From: Arenicola marina
Lineage: Eukaryota > Annelida > Polychaeta > Arenicolidae
NCBI GenBank assembly: GCA_964019135.1
Contig: OZ025248.1
Coordinates: forward strand, 55,607,670-55,671,669
Direction of reading: 5' to 3'
Length of the DNA stretch: 64,000 bases
A model generated the notes under the pieces. The model was not told where the DNA came from. It saw only the letters and a list, made by a program, of their open reading frames with translations, and ran no database searches. Made by a program: the position numbers and the translations under genes. How positions within the stretch are numbered: position 1 is the stretch's first letter; each line of letters opens with the position of its first letter. Below, in pieces: positions 1 to 11,915 of this stretch.

Positions 1-603
1 TCCGCCCCCCCCCCCCCCCTCCACCCCACCCCCGCCCCCTGGAAACCATTGGTCCACTACGGAAACAGAAATCAGAGGAATAACATTACTGTATTGACAT
101 ATTATACTCCTCGTGTATCTACCATACACACAGGTACGTGACGGATCATGTGAGGCCCACTTCGCGCGTGGTCACAGCCCCGGTAATGGGGCGAGCTAAT
201 GTCAACTGGGCTCTGCCCGCCAGGTTGCATTGCTATGTCCCGGAAGTCAGAGACTGCGCATCATAAATGATGGCTGTGCCCTCAGTTGTGTGTGGGCGTG
301 GAAGTGTGAGGAGGAGGGGGGGAAGGGAGGGGGCGGTGGGGGGGGGGGGTTACCTTGTTTAACCTGTGATCGAGCCCCGGGGTCTTTGAGGGGTTATCCC
401 TGTCACAAGCACCATCACTTTGTAGGGTCTTTTACCAGAGTTTGCAGATACCATTGAGATGTATTGATCAGATAGTAATGCGGTCCATTCCGCTTGTGTA
501 GGACACGAGGCCGCATTAAGCACGGACAAGTCTGTCAGTGCTCCCACAGTGACCGCTGTCATCACGAAGGCGGACGCGGGCGTCAAACCGATTGGAAGTA
601 GAT

Positions 604-844
604 CCGGTGTAGCATGATAACCTGTCCGCCGTGATAAAGTGTCCGGCTGGCGTGTGCGCATGCGCAGCGAATGCGATTGTTATGTAAATAGCCCATGTAT
701 GTTAGGTTTAGGGTTGGGATAGGATTAGGTTAGGGCCCGGGTTAGGGTTAGGGTTAGTATTAGGGTTTTGGTTAGGCTTAGTGGCATGAAAGAAGCGTGG
801 CCGGACAGGTTATCACGGCCGGACAGGTTATTATGTTACACCGG
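604..844. mobile_element. MITE-like element with about 45-bp inverted ends and telomere-like interior
   Basis: The ends form an imperfect inverted repeat: 604-647 begins CCGGTGTAGCATGATAAC and 799-844 is its reverse complement with a few changes. Within each arm a short GATAACCTGTCCG-like motif is repeated. The interior has a GCGCATGCGC palindrome near 656 and an irregular run of TTAGGG-type hexamers at about 700-780. There is no coding capacity, so it would be a non-autonomous DNA element moved by a transposase encoded elsewhere. No clear target-site duplication is visible, and the superfamily is unknown. Confidence 0.7.
700..780 (+). repeat. Interstitial telomere-like TTAGGG repeats
   Basis: A degenerate run of GTTAGGGTTAGGG hexamers mixed with TTAGGT, TTAGTA and TTTTGG variants. 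It lies inside the MITE-like element, so it is more likely part of that element than a relic of a chromosome end. Confidence 0.75.
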
Positions 845-974
845 CCGAGAAAAGAGTGCGCTCCGCGAGGTCGCCTCACTGGGAATTAAATACAAGTGCA
901 AGTGTAGATTTGAACAATTAACATAGTTCTTACAAACGTTGACGAGTCTACTTGTCGATCCTTCTCTGGCAGTT

Positions 975-1575
975 GCAATAAGTCCAAATATTGTCGACCC
1001 CTTCACAGGAAAGTATCGCAAACTGCGGCCTGAAGAACGAATTTGTAGTCTTTGTTCCATGGGAGAAGTTGAAAACGAGGTTCATTTTGTATGTGTTTGT
1101 GATGTATATATGTCATACAGAAAAACGTTGTATAAACACGCATCAAATATATATCCCACCTTTAACCTTTTGGACAAAGAAGATTAACTTATATATCTGT
1201 TAAAAAATTGTTGGAAGCCTCTGACAACTTACCTATCAGCAGCATGGCATATCAGGAAAAATCGGTTGTATCGTTGAGTGATGGTTATATGTTTTATATG
1301 TTATATTCGTTTGTTTTTGCCCTTTGTATCAAGCGTCACGAAAAAAATACCTACCAGAAGTCACAGACCAGAAGCAGAACTTGCGTTGGGAATTTACCTT
1401 TTTGATGATGTCAATAGATACCCCCACCCTATATAACATCGTGCTATTTCTCCGCGATGCGTACAAATTAACTGTTTCAAAATGTTACCTTATTTACTTA
1501 ATGTTATTTGTATATACATATATTTGTACTTTGAGGCTGTGAGCCTACAGTGCACAATAAACTGATTATTATTAT
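975..1575 (+). mobile_element. LINE (non-LTR retrotransposon) 3' end, broken
   Basis: The last part of an ORF2-like protein is readable from about 975. It contains RKLRPEERICSLC and a CX2CX9HX4C zinc-binding pattern (GEVENEVHFVCVC), typical of the C-terminus of jockey/CR1-like reverse transcriptase proteins. The frame reaches a TAA at about 1185. The conserved ending (TTYLSAAWHIRKNRLYR, then stop near 1281) continues in another frame, which implies one small indel. A 3' untranslated stretch follows and ends in GTGCACAATAAACTG and an ATT-rich tail near 1575. The element is 5'-truncated, as is usual for LINEs. The exact clade is not determined. Confidence 0.75.
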
Positions 1576-1640
1576 ATCAGGAAAAATCGATTGTATCGTT
1601 GAGTGATGGTTATATGTTCTATATGTTATATTCGTTTGTT
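1574..1640 (+). repeat. Second partial copy of the LINE terminal segment
   Basis: These 67 bases repeat 1249-1314, which spans the last codons and the start of the 3' UTR of the LINE, with two or three differences. The copy sits directly after the LINE tail, so it is either a second truncated insertion or a local duplication. Confidence 0.75.
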
Positions 1641-1709
1641 CACGCTTAGCATAGTTTTCTACATATTATAATAATATTGGACTGAGCCAGTTTACAAATG
1701 ATGAAGATT

Positions 1710-2130
1710 ATATTGTTCAATCATTTTCAATGATATTGTTCAATTTGAAGTTATAAGCCATGATGGCTGGGTGAGCTGTATTTTTCTGTTATTTGTGTTG
1801 CGTGTATATAGTATTATGAAACTCACAAGTGACTAAAGTAATAAACGAAATATATATCTATCTATCTGTGTTAAATGGAGAATCTATGAAAGCATGATAT
1901 ATTTCAGATGATATGGTAATATTGTTCAATCATTTTCAATTATATTGTTCAATTTGAAGTCACTTATAAGCCATGATGGCTGGGTGAGCTGTATTTTTCT
2001 GTTATTTGTGTTGCGTGTATATTGTATTATGAAACTCACAAGTGACTAAAGTAATAAACGAAATATCTATCTATCTATCTGTGTTAAATGGAGAATCTAT
2101 AAAAGCATGATATATTTCAGATGATATGGT
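1710..2130. repeat. Tandem duplication, period about 211 bp, with ATCT microsatellite
   Basis: Two adjacent, nearly identical copies. TATTGTTCAATCATTTTC starts near 1710 and again near 1919, and GCCATGATGGCTGGGTGAGC recurs at the same spacing with a 4-base insertion in the second copy. Each copy ends AAAGTAATAAACGAAATA followed by a run of ATCT, which resembles the 3' tail of a retroposon, so this may be a head-to-tail retroposon tail pair. Confidence 0.85.
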
Positions 2131-2134
2131 AATA

Positions 2135-4880
2135 TTTTGCCAACTAATTGAACCAAGTTTAAGATGAATTAGACATGCAAAAACCAAGATGACTGATTAC
2201 GAAGTAATTGCTCAGATAGTTTACTTCCGTTATAAATAGCAATTGATATACGTTGATATATTTGTAGTAGAAATCTTATACTTGTAGTAGAATACAATGA
2301 TGCATCTTGAGAATTCTATAGATTGTGTTATTATGTTGTATTCGACGTGAGTAGTATTTCCATGAAAGTGCAAAATTAATAGCCCACTCATATAAATGTT
2401 TCTGAACTACTACTACTACTACTAGAGTATTACTGCTGCTACCAATATAAGTATTTGAAAAGAAATAACTCCCAATATCAGAAATACTCTCTCAACCAAT
2501 GTTGGGGGTCGGCAATCTTTGTAGTTATCAGAGAAAATAACAAATTGACAAATTGGGTATTATCAAACGTTATATTAAGGTGATAGAAGTTGGAAGTGAT
2601 TGGGCGCCGCTGTCTTTAACTATTCTCCCTAACCCATTGGTGCAGAAATATGTCCTCAAAACATCAATTTCTCTCTCAACCTATTCACGAGCGACGAGAT
2701 AGCTACACCAGCACCGCGTTGAGTGTATTTACTCAACCCTACTCATGTCCACGAACCAGGCGAGTCGCGAACCAAGTCAAAAATTATGTGCAGCAAAATT
2801 GAAAATCTTGGTCATCCCCAAGGGAAGCTATAACTTGCGTCTAACGCAGTCTGTCTGAAAGTTGCAGCGACTCATAAATAACCTTTTCAATGCGTGTACC
2901 ATGATCGCTATTACCATAAACAGTGGCCATTTGAGCCCTTGCTTACCATAACGACGCCGCCAAAAAGGGAAATCTCTCGCGTAAAGATGAAATGAATATT
3001 CGCACGGGAAAGACATCCAACCGCTTCGGTAGACCAAGGAAGCGAGCCTTATAAAAGTGCCAGCTCCCCGCACGGTGGTGCTAGGCAAGCTCCGCTTTTA
3101 CCTCTGCTGTCGGCCGGGGTCAAATTTTGAAAATTCTGGCAAAAACTCTCAAATCAGCTGTAATTTCTTGCAACATTATAGTTTTCAACAATCAAACATA
3201 AAAATAACGAGCTTTGGGTATTTAACACAGCAAAACACATCTTGTACCCTTTCGAAAAAGTTATTACAATAATAATTTTGACAGAAAATTTTCTTTTAAT
3301 CACCTGATTTCATGTGTTATTAGGCTTATTCTGGGTCCCAGCACTAATTTTAAAACTGCGCGAAGCATTTTTTCTGTCAATTTGCGCAGCGCCGCCCTGG
3401 CGAGCGAGTGTGAAAATGCATTTAGAACGTAGGCGACAACAGAGATATAAGGGAGCCCTACCGGAGTGAGTCGAAGGCAGAGAATGGTAAAACTGAACGC
3501 CAACCATGCGCACAAAAATGTTGCAATTACGAGACACTTATTTTCAGCGTTCTTTGTAGGCCAGTAAAACATTGGCGATCTGTGTGTAGTTGAGCGAAAA
3601 GAAACTCAATGATGTTCGACTTCGTTGCCTGCATCCTTTCTGCAACATTTCAGGCACATATCCGAAAGAATATGACAGATGCGTGAGACAATGCCCGACT
3701 GCAAAACATACTGTCATTATAAACACAGACGTCTTCGTTGCTGGAACATGGTATGTGTGATGAGCGAATCCCCAAAGGATAGGCTCCATGGCGAAGGGCA
3801 ACAGGGCCAAAAGAGCTCATGCCCAGGAATGACTGCAAATACGATATGAAGAATTTCGTATCGATTCGGAAACCGAGTGGGTTCTGGCGACCCATAAAAG
3901 ACGGTGGGGATTTTTCGCCTGAGATGGAATGGTCCTATGAGATATGGCAATACTCCGGCGCAAACGACAGTACAACGACTTCGGCATGCTCTGCTTGTCT
4001 CAAATAGTCTTGTTCTACCGTAAGCAGCACATGTCGCGGAATCAATAGGAATATCGCAATGCAATGGAATAAGCCGCAACTCCATCGTCCATATCGACGG
4101 ATGTATACCAGCCAGAAACATCCAAGTCAAGTTCCAGGAAATTGATTATCGGATCACTGCCATATCATTGTACATAAATATTGAACTTTCATGTGAACAT
4201 TTAAATAACAATTAATGGAAATCCCCCGAGCAACAAGATCTCACCTTACTAAAGCCTTTATATTAATGACCCGGGGATATCGGAGCGGTTAACGTGATTG
4301 GACGACGAGGTAACGACGCAGTGCAAATCCATCCTTAAGGTTAACGTCCCAGTGTCACTTCGTACTCGTTTCGATCAAGCGGCGCTGAAGCGTCGGGGAG
4401 AGACGTCACGGGGCCCGAGTGGGCGGTCACCCAGTGTAATGGGCCGACAATAGCCTGGCAATGGGACCCTAATTGCTGCTCGAGAGAAGGGCGACCTTGT
4501 GGCGCTTCAGGGTAGGATATCACAGGGTCACACTCACAAAGGGAAAGCAATAACATGATATTGGCTTGGGGCAAAAGAGGTCAGGAGTTGACAGTTTGAT
4601 ATCGTTAAGTCTTAATCCAGAGGGATCAACATTGGTTGGTGTTAAAAGCATTAACTTTGAATAAAGAGGCCATGTCGTGACGAAGTATGTCATAGCTTCA
4701 CCAATCCACCAGAGAAAGAATACGGAATCAACACGGCGAGTATCGGACAGTGAGATGGAACCAGGAACCAGGGAAAGCATAGTGAAGGCAACGACCAAGG
4801 AGCTATGGGAGCCAGGCTACACTATATCGCCAACCACCGTGAACTGGTGCCCTAGGTACCACGCTAAATGGATAGGTAAA
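2135..4880. other. No gene recognised
   Basis: Reading both strands shows only short open frames with no recognisable domain. A (CTA)n microsatellite lies at 2406-2424. Two overlapping minus-strand frames at 3544-4130 match no family I know. Confidence 0.6.
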
Positions 4881-4891
4881 AGTGCAGGAGA

Positions 4892-5400
4892 AAAGCTCTG
4901 GGTGCCAGCTTCCAGAGAGGCGCGGTTGATTAGTAAGATATTGAGACCGTGCCGAGATGAGAGCTGGGTGCCATCTTACAGAGCGACACGGGTCATCAGT
5001 AAGACATCAAACATGGCATGATGAGAGCTGTCATTAGTAAGACACCAAACATGGCATGATGAGAGCTGGGCACCATCTTACAGAGCGACACCGGTCATCA
5101 GCAAGACATCAAACATGCCATGATGAGACCTGGGCACCAGTTTACAGAGCGACACCGGTCATCAGCAAGACATCAAACATGCCATGATGAGAGCTGGGTG
5201 CCATCTTACAGAACGACACGGGTCACCAGTAAGACAACAAACATGGCATGATGAGAGCTGGGTGCCATCTTACAGAGCGACACGGGTCACCAGTAAGACA
5301 ACAAACATGGCATGATGAGAGCTGGGTGCCATCTTACAGAACGACACGGGTCACCACTATTACATCAAGCATGTTGAGAGCTAGGTACCACCTTACCAGA
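4892..5400 (+). repeat. 64-bp minisatellite
   Basis: About seven head-to-tail units from 4959, each starting GAGAGCTGGGTGCCATC and ending AACATGGCATGAT. The second unit has lost about 26 bases. A more degenerate unit precedes it (4892-4958) and a truncated one ends it (5375-5400). The units are most alike in the right half of the array. Confidence 0.93.
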
Positions 5401-5844
5401 CACATCACAGAATGAAACATGGATACCATTTTAAGATACCGGGCACATACCACGTGATAAGTGACCTACATATCCATCGAACGGATGTGCTACTATGGAA
5501 GCAATGGTCTAAAGAATGAACGCCATGGTGTTCCTAGATCCGTAGTTGTGGCGACGTCATTTCGTGATAGCAGTCAGGCACGGTCCTGGTCGTCGCTACT
5601 GCTGGACCGATGGCAACAGATGATGTAAGTGCTAGTGACGGGCGCGTCGCCATGATTCCCCGGCTACAGGACAACGACACTCAAGGGACTCAATGGAATT
5701 TTTTGAGTATGTGATAAAGTGTTTGAGTGCGACAATCAATGCCTGTATGAACAGCCGATGACCCACAAGACCAACAAATGTGCATCATATATCATCGCAG
5801 TAGATCTATTATAATAGACGGGTAGACCTGGTATATGTAAGGCA

Positions 5845-6053
5845 CCCGTGCGCACAAGCGATCACCTCCGTTGATCGTAATCAGTACTGCGTCCGTCAGC
5901 GCACGGCGGCCCTTTGTATAATATACACAAGAATATGCAACTCACCGCCCGCCCGCCTCACACTTCGACCCACCTCAGGCATCAATCAGGCGCGAATCCA
6001 CCCAAATACTGATTATGATCAACGGAGGTGAGCGCTCGTGCAAGTGCGCACTA
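5845..6053. mobile_element. Small foldback (inverted-repeat) element
   Basis: The left arm, about 5845-5888, contains ATCACCTCCGTTGATCGTAA. The right arm, about 6005-6053, holds its near reverse complement (GATCAACGGAGGTGAG), and both outer ends carry GTGCGCAC. The 115-base centre has no coding content. This is a MITE-like structure with no superfamily assignment and no obvious target-site duplication. Confidence 0.6.
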
Positions 6054-6278
6054 GGGATTATGCCATTAACCCAAGTGAAATAAACCACGACGTGTAGGCT
6101 ATGGACAACGCATCCACGACTAAACATGTGTACGTATGTATGTTTCTATTATGTATCTATGTATAAAACATCCGGTGATGAAGAGGAGGGTCGCCTGTGC
6201 ATTATTATCACGATCCGAGCTGCTGCAATATGGTAATATGTATTCTATCCACGTGCCTGGTCGTAGGAATGTCATAAC

Positions 6279-6626
6279 ACGACTCGGATCTTAAGGGTGT
6301 TATAACAAAATGTGACTCGGATCTTAAGGGTGTTACAACAACATACGACTGGTGTTAAGGACGTTGTAACAATATATGACTCGGATCTTAAGGGTGTTAT
6401 ACAAAATTACGACTCGGCTCTTAAGGGTAATGTAGCAAAATATGACACGGATCTTAAGATACGACACGGATCTTAAGGGTAATGTAACAAAATACGACTC
6501 GGACCTTAAGGGTTTTGTAACAAAATATGACACGGATCCTAAGGGCGTTGCAACAAAAATAGACTCGTATCTTAAAGGCGTGGTAACAAGATAAGAGTCG
6601 GAACTGAAGGGTCATATAACAAACTA
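6279..6626 (+). repeat. 33-bp minisatellite
   Basis: About ten units of the type GACTCGGATCTTAAGGG followed by TGTTATAACAAAATAT, with substitutions and one unit cut to about half. The TTAAGGG core is the most constant part. Confidence 0.93.
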
Positions 6627-6639
6627 AGTCGTAGTGCGC

Positions 6640-8690
6640 TATGCTGCTCAATGAATAATTATGTTCTGGCTGTAAGGATGAATTGCTAATGCTACAATTT
6701 CAGCAGAGAACAAGATAGCGATTAATCTGCGTCAGGTATAACGTCGTGTCAAACCGTTCATTTGCCGATTAAAATGTCCTGTACTGGCAATGATCCAGTT
6801 TCGTATTTGCAAAATAAAATACTAATTGTTCTTATATACTTGGGAATGTTTATGTTATATATGCATACCTTTGATTCAACGACTGATATAGTATTGGTAT
6901 TATTAACTTCTTGTTTTGTGTTATATGGTGACTATTACCTCTCGGTATACGGACCCATTGTTAGGCATGTTGCGCTAAAAACCTTCTGTCGACACAATGG
7001 AATAACGCCTACAGCCACGTATATAGTTCCATAAGAAAACAAGATACGCGTGAGTTAATGATAATACAGTTATAAACTAAATAGTATCATCATGTTTATT
7101 TTATGTTCTCTAAAACATTTCGGGATACGACTTAGGTGGCGTTCCATGACGGCACGCAAATTAATTTCAGGTTCAAAACTCAATTGTTTCTGAGACCGTT
7201 TCATTACTTTCTTACAGGGCTTCACAATGGCTCAATTGTTTAGCCTTACAGTGCAGCATCCGCCAAAATATCAACCCCTTACCACCGAATATAGATACAT
7301 ACACCACCAGGGGATGTCTTCAAAATATATAAACGATGACTTGCGTGAATCAAAGACACATCTGCATTGCTTTCGACCTCAAACAGTTCGAAACTAGTTT
7401 AAGTTCAATTTGTCTCTTTTCATCGGGGAATAAAGTCCATTTCCTGACGCTTCGGACTTCCGGCGCTGCGAGCCATTCATGCGACGTAGACGCAACAGTG
7501 GTACACTTGATAAGAGCGGACATACACAGACAGTTATAACCACTTCTGGTTCCGCAAATAGCAGCTGTTGAGGGCGGGTCTCACGGGTCTCCACGGTCTG
7601 GCCTCACCCGGTGTCACGGCGGCCATGCCGAGCCTGTATTCCCCCGTCGCGGCCCGTGGAGACCAACGTCACCGCCTGAGGGCGCTAGTAATGCCAAGAC
7701 TCTGCCATGGTCAAATCTAAATGGGATCGCAAGGGAGTCATGGCCAAGGTCGTTGGGGAACAACGCCAGCGCCAACGAATGGCCCTCCTGCGAAGACAAT
7801 GCTTTAATCCAAATCTTCGTCACGTGTCGTCTGTAATCGATGACTCGATATATCACGTCGCGCTTGCTATACAAAGTATTGTTCCCTGGTTCAATTTTCC
7901 TTCGCTTTCATCCGGGCATCATTCATAGGTGGCAGACCATTTTCAGTGCTCACAATGGGACTCAGTGACTCATTTGTCGCTATTTTGTTACTCGTTACAA
8001 ATCCTCTTTGCCCTTTGAGACGGAGCGCGTCTGGCCCTCTGACCCTTATAACGACGCCAGGGTAATCCTGGGACCCCGATCTGGCCTCGATCTCGGAGAG
8101 ATGGGCGGGGGGTGGGGGCTGAGGCTCCCACGCAGTGAGCATCATCGGGATGATTATGCAGCCAAGGTCAACTCGCTCTATTCGAACAGCGAAGAGGCAA
8201 AAATGTCGGGGGTTATCTCGTAGTTAATTAAATGCGTTTATTTTTACTTATCTGAATGAGTTATGTGTGGCGGGGTGGGGGGGTTTTCTTTTGCGTGATA
8301 ACATTGGATGTATATGTATTCTTGCAATTCATGATTCGTCAAGTTTTTTAACATTTCATATACATTCATGACTTCATGTAGTGCAATAATCGCAATAATG
8401 AATCAGTGAGGTGTCACACATGCTGCAGTATCATTATGATGATCATCTAACGCATTGATACAGCTCGATTACATTCATGCCCCCGGGTAATGGAACTAAG
8501 CTTAAATCCGTACTGCTTGGTGGTAACTATTATCAGAAAACTAATAACTTATGGTCTAGTTTGCTTCATGTCATGACTTACATTAATTAATTCCGGTATT
8601 AAGGATATTACCTTCACAATATGCACGGACAGCTCTGGCGCATGTGAGTATAGCGGTATTTTATCTGGACCAGAAACTTCTTATTGATAC
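6640..8690. other. No gene recognised
   Basis: Only short frames. A 90-residue plus-strand frame at 6762-7034 is hydrophobic with two membrane-like stretches, but it lies in AT-rich sequence and has no recognisable motif or gene context, so it is not called a gene. Confidence 0.55.
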
Positions 8691-8727
8691 TAAATACAGA
8701 TGCGCGAAATTCCGGGACGGACCCAAT

Positions 8728-8925
8728 CCCAACCCCTCACGCACACACCCAGGACAGACCCACTCCCACCCTCTCACGCACACACCCGGGACCCCCCGCC
8801 TCCCAGGACGGACCTCAGATCCCCCAGCCCCCCACCCTCACATACCCGGAAGGAAACGCCTCCCCTCACAGACTCCCAGAACGGACCGTGCCCCCTCCCC
8901 TCACATACCCTTAAAGGGTACCGAG
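8728..8925 (-). repeat. Degenerate C-rich minisatellite related to the 36-bp array at 11.5 kb
   Basis: Repeats of CTCACGCACACACCC and AGGACGGACC with C-rich spacers. The first two units are clear and later ones decay. The reverse complement of this unit forms the cleaner array at 11521-11636. Confidence 0.75.
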
Positions 8926-8929
8926 TTGA

Positions 8930-10870
8930 GTGGATACTAATGCCATGTGTGTCATACCTTTGTCTAGAGCAACTGCACAGACGCAAACCATTACAAACGT
9001 CAGCCCAATTCCTCTTGCACTGCATATAGACAAGTCCCACAACACACAGGGAGCACCCTATCATACGTCATTTCCTGCATGCTCGAAACTTTCACACCAA
9101 GGAAGTGAATGTTCCCCGCCGGATTCAATATCTGGGTAGTCAGAATACTGTGAGGAACCCCCATCATCAGTGACGCCCATTGTTTTCCCCCGTTTCAAAA
9201 CGGTAATGAGCGCCGCAATAACTTTCGCAAAAGTAGTTGGGATAGTGGTAGTACGTAGCTCTTTAAATATCAAGGTGGAAGTCGTTGGATCAACCTATCG
9301 CCAACGGACTCGGAGGCACGCTAAGCTGGTACCGCCGCTCATACTCATACAAGTACCTTGCTGGGCGAGCGAAGTTGGGGCCGCGGAACCAGGCTAGGAG
9401 GCAAACGTACCTTGCTATCAAAGACGATTCTCAAATGCACCCCCACCCGCCCTCTAGCACGTGCTACAGAACCGCAGGCACCGCCCTTCTCGCAGACTCG
9501 CAGCTGGGTAAGAGGTCCACTTTGTGGTTACCCATCAATGAAAGCACGGACCCCCGAGGCTGTTACTTTCTGACCACACGAAGTAAACATTCTCCGAGTT
9601 GCGCGGAAATGATGTGCCGGAAACGCCATCTGGGGAGCGTCCCGTGCGTATTTGCAAACGCCACCTGGTGAGTGTTACCGAGGTGACGAGAATGCGTGCC
9701 ACCCCGATTCACCGAAGAGCACTTAGTGCAACTTCCTGGAGGTTCCAGATAGCGCACTTAGCATTTAAGGCGACGCCACAAAATTTCGTATATTTACCAT
9801 GTGGTTTCACGCTGGATGCTTGGGACGGGGTACATGTCAGGATTTGTCTGTGAAGTGAACTTACGCCCAAATAAACTAACATTGGCAGGTACCTTGGTGA
9901 CGGCAAACATGTAACAATGGAAAATAATGTATTCAACATACTATAAATGTAAAAATCACACATGTATCATTGGAATACACACTTAAAGCTATGCAAACAG
10001 TTCCTTATCTTGTCATGTCTTTATCAGTATCATGTCAGGATCTAAAATTGTAACACGTTATGGCCTGATTAATGCAAGGATGATCTATTCTTGTTCATCA
10101 TTGTCCTTGCCCTGTGTCTGCTTGCTACGCGTAACTTCCAACTTATGCTGTCAACTGTCAAGTCACGCAAGTATTTTCTATTATTTAATATAATATTTGA
10201 AGCAAATTTTACAGTTCTGTCAGATAAGTCTTAGTTCATCTTTCAAAAAAACATAAACAATTTGCACATTTCTAAAAATGCAAACTATCTGCATAAGTAA
10301 ATTTAACAATGTAATATATGTGCCAGATAGATGCATATATGTTTCATGCTAAGGTCCCACACGTCGCTGTGATTAACCCTGCAGGCAATTTCCTAGTGGC
10401 CCCATATGATTGATCCACAGACACTGCTACAGGTTAATCGGCGGTTGCATATGCTTATACTCACGTGATCGCATCAGTTTTGATCACGTACTAAAGCTGT
10501 TATCCCGATCATGTCGCCCTGTATGTCCCCGGCATCACTGCCCACACTAACAATGATAAAGGTCACTTCACCCTGTGCTATTTACCCAAATGGGTGGGAC
10601 CTATATTAGCAACCTCATTAATGTCAAACATCATGTCAGTCGATGGCATACATGAATGTTAAGTGCTCTACAATAACCAGTTGTGATTACGGGATTAACC
10701 TTCGCCAGATATTTGTTCACTAAATACTTCAAATGGCAAGTGATTATTTTCGGCTCGTGATATTTATCTGACAATACAATAGATGGCGTAGTGATAAAAT
10801 CGCAATTACGTTGATAAAAGCCACCTCGTCAATCGGGGAACAAACAGCAACTCGATAGTATCACGTATCA
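8930..10870. other. No gene recognised
   Basis: Short overlapping frames on both strands around 9285-9853 have no domain similarity that I can recognise. The 9960-10870 part is AT-rich and featureless. Confidence 0.55.
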
Positions 10871-10877
10871 ATTTCAA

Positions 10878-11010
10878 GTCAATGAGCAGAGAGAATCTCA
10901 ATGTAAAAGCACAAGCGTTTGTATTCCCTTTTGACGTCACTTTCCTCGCTCTAAGAATTGAAATCGGCATGTGCGAAAAACAGGTGAAAAAAGTGTTCCC
11001 TTCTACTATC
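10878..11010 (+). repeat. Dispersed repeat, copy 1
   Basis: About 130 bases matched by 14848-14982 in the same orientation at roughly 75-80 percent identity by eye. Shared stretches include TCTCAATGTAAAA and TTGACGTCACTTTCCTCGCT. No coding or tRNA-like signal is visible, so the family is unknown. Confidence 0.75.
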
Positions 11011-11204
11011 TATTTAGAGCGTTTTAGCTCGACAATATAAACGTGGAAGCACAGCAGATTGATATGGACTGAAGTTGTTTTGGCTTGCTACCAACTGCCT
11101 AAGGTTTGTATTTTAATTTTAACAGTAAACCATTTTAAGCGGATATCTAACGGTAGCGATCGGCAAAAGTCGGCTATTCTGCCGCTGTACACCCTGTGTC
11201 ACTG

Positions 11205-11322
11205 CGTATTTCCCCAAAGGGTGGCCCCAGGTTGGTCACCTTTGGCACTAGTGTGGTAGTTGAAGTGATAGCCCTCCGGCACGCACGCTAACCATTGCGC
11301 TACCGAAGCCGGCTTTATATTA
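11205..11322 (-). mobile_element. tRNA-derived SINE head, degenerate
   Basis: Read on the minus strand from about 11322, the sequence begins GCTTCGGTAGCGCAATGG, with a good polymerase III A-box (TAGCGCAATGGTTAGCG). A weak B-box-like CACTTCAACTACC follows about 30 bases later. There is no cloverleaf with a paired acceptor stem, so this is a SINE head rather than a working tRNA gene. Confidence 0.45.
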
Positions 11323-11520
11323 GACTCTAGTATGGTTCAAATAATTTAAAGTCAAACTTATCGTGAGACTTCTATCCCCCCAACTTTTCTTCGAACAACT
11401 ATTGTTGAAACGAATCTTACTTTATTTGCCCTTTAGTTTTCGAAATGTTCGAAATTTCGATTACTTTTCTCGCTGCGATCTATTCTAAACATTTTGCTAA
11501 CGTTCATTTTTAACTTGGAA

Positions 11521-11636
11521 GCGTGAGGGTGGGATTCGGTCCGTCCCGGGTGTGTGCGTGGGAGGGTGGGATGGGTCCGTCCCGTGTGTGTGCGTGGGAG
11601 GGTGGGATGGGTCCGTCCCGGGTGTGTGCGTGTGTC
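11521..11636 (+). repeat. 36-bp minisatellite
   Basis: Three to four units with the core GGTCCGTCCCGGGTGTGTG. The phase-marking GGTCCGTCC starts near 11538, 11574 and 11610. It is the inverted relative of the array at 8728-8925. Confidence 0.9.
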
Positions 11637-11820
11637 CCTGTGTCGGGAGCTATCTAGGGTGTAGACCTATGCATGACACAACCGTAATCTTCTTTTGCAG
11701 GTAGCTACCTGGAAGGATGCTACTGCCTTCTACCCCTCCCCTCATCGGGGTCTGGATATTGGGTATCCAGTGTCCAGCATCGATTTTTCTAAATTCTCAG
11801 TGTCAAATGTCGCCATTTAC

Positions 11821-11915
11821 CCCTTCCCCATCCCCTTCTGATCCTAAGCCTTCCCCATCCCCTTCTGATCCTAAGCCTTCCCCACTCCCTTCTGATCCTA
11901 AGCCTTCCCCCCAAG
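11821..11915 (+). repeat. 27-bp minisatellite
   Basis: Three and a half units of a C-rich 27-mer ending CCTTCTGATCCTAAG. Because 27 is a multiple of three, one plus-strand frame reads a 9-residue Pro/Ser repeat (PSDPKPSPS). It is judged incidental. Confidence 0.9.

Noticed and set aside
3717-4130. 137-residue minus-strand frame
   Set aside because: No family recognised, rich in Cys and Pro without pattern, and overlapped by equally long frames in other phases.
6762-7034. Small hydrophobic 90-residue frame with two membrane-like segments
   Set aside because: AT-rich sequence yields hydrophobic residues by chance. There is no signal of a gene around it and no repeat of it elsewhere in the window.
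8644-8940. Proline-rich 98-residue frame
   Set aside because: Explained by the C-rich minisatellite, since all three plus-strand frames are open through the same stretch.
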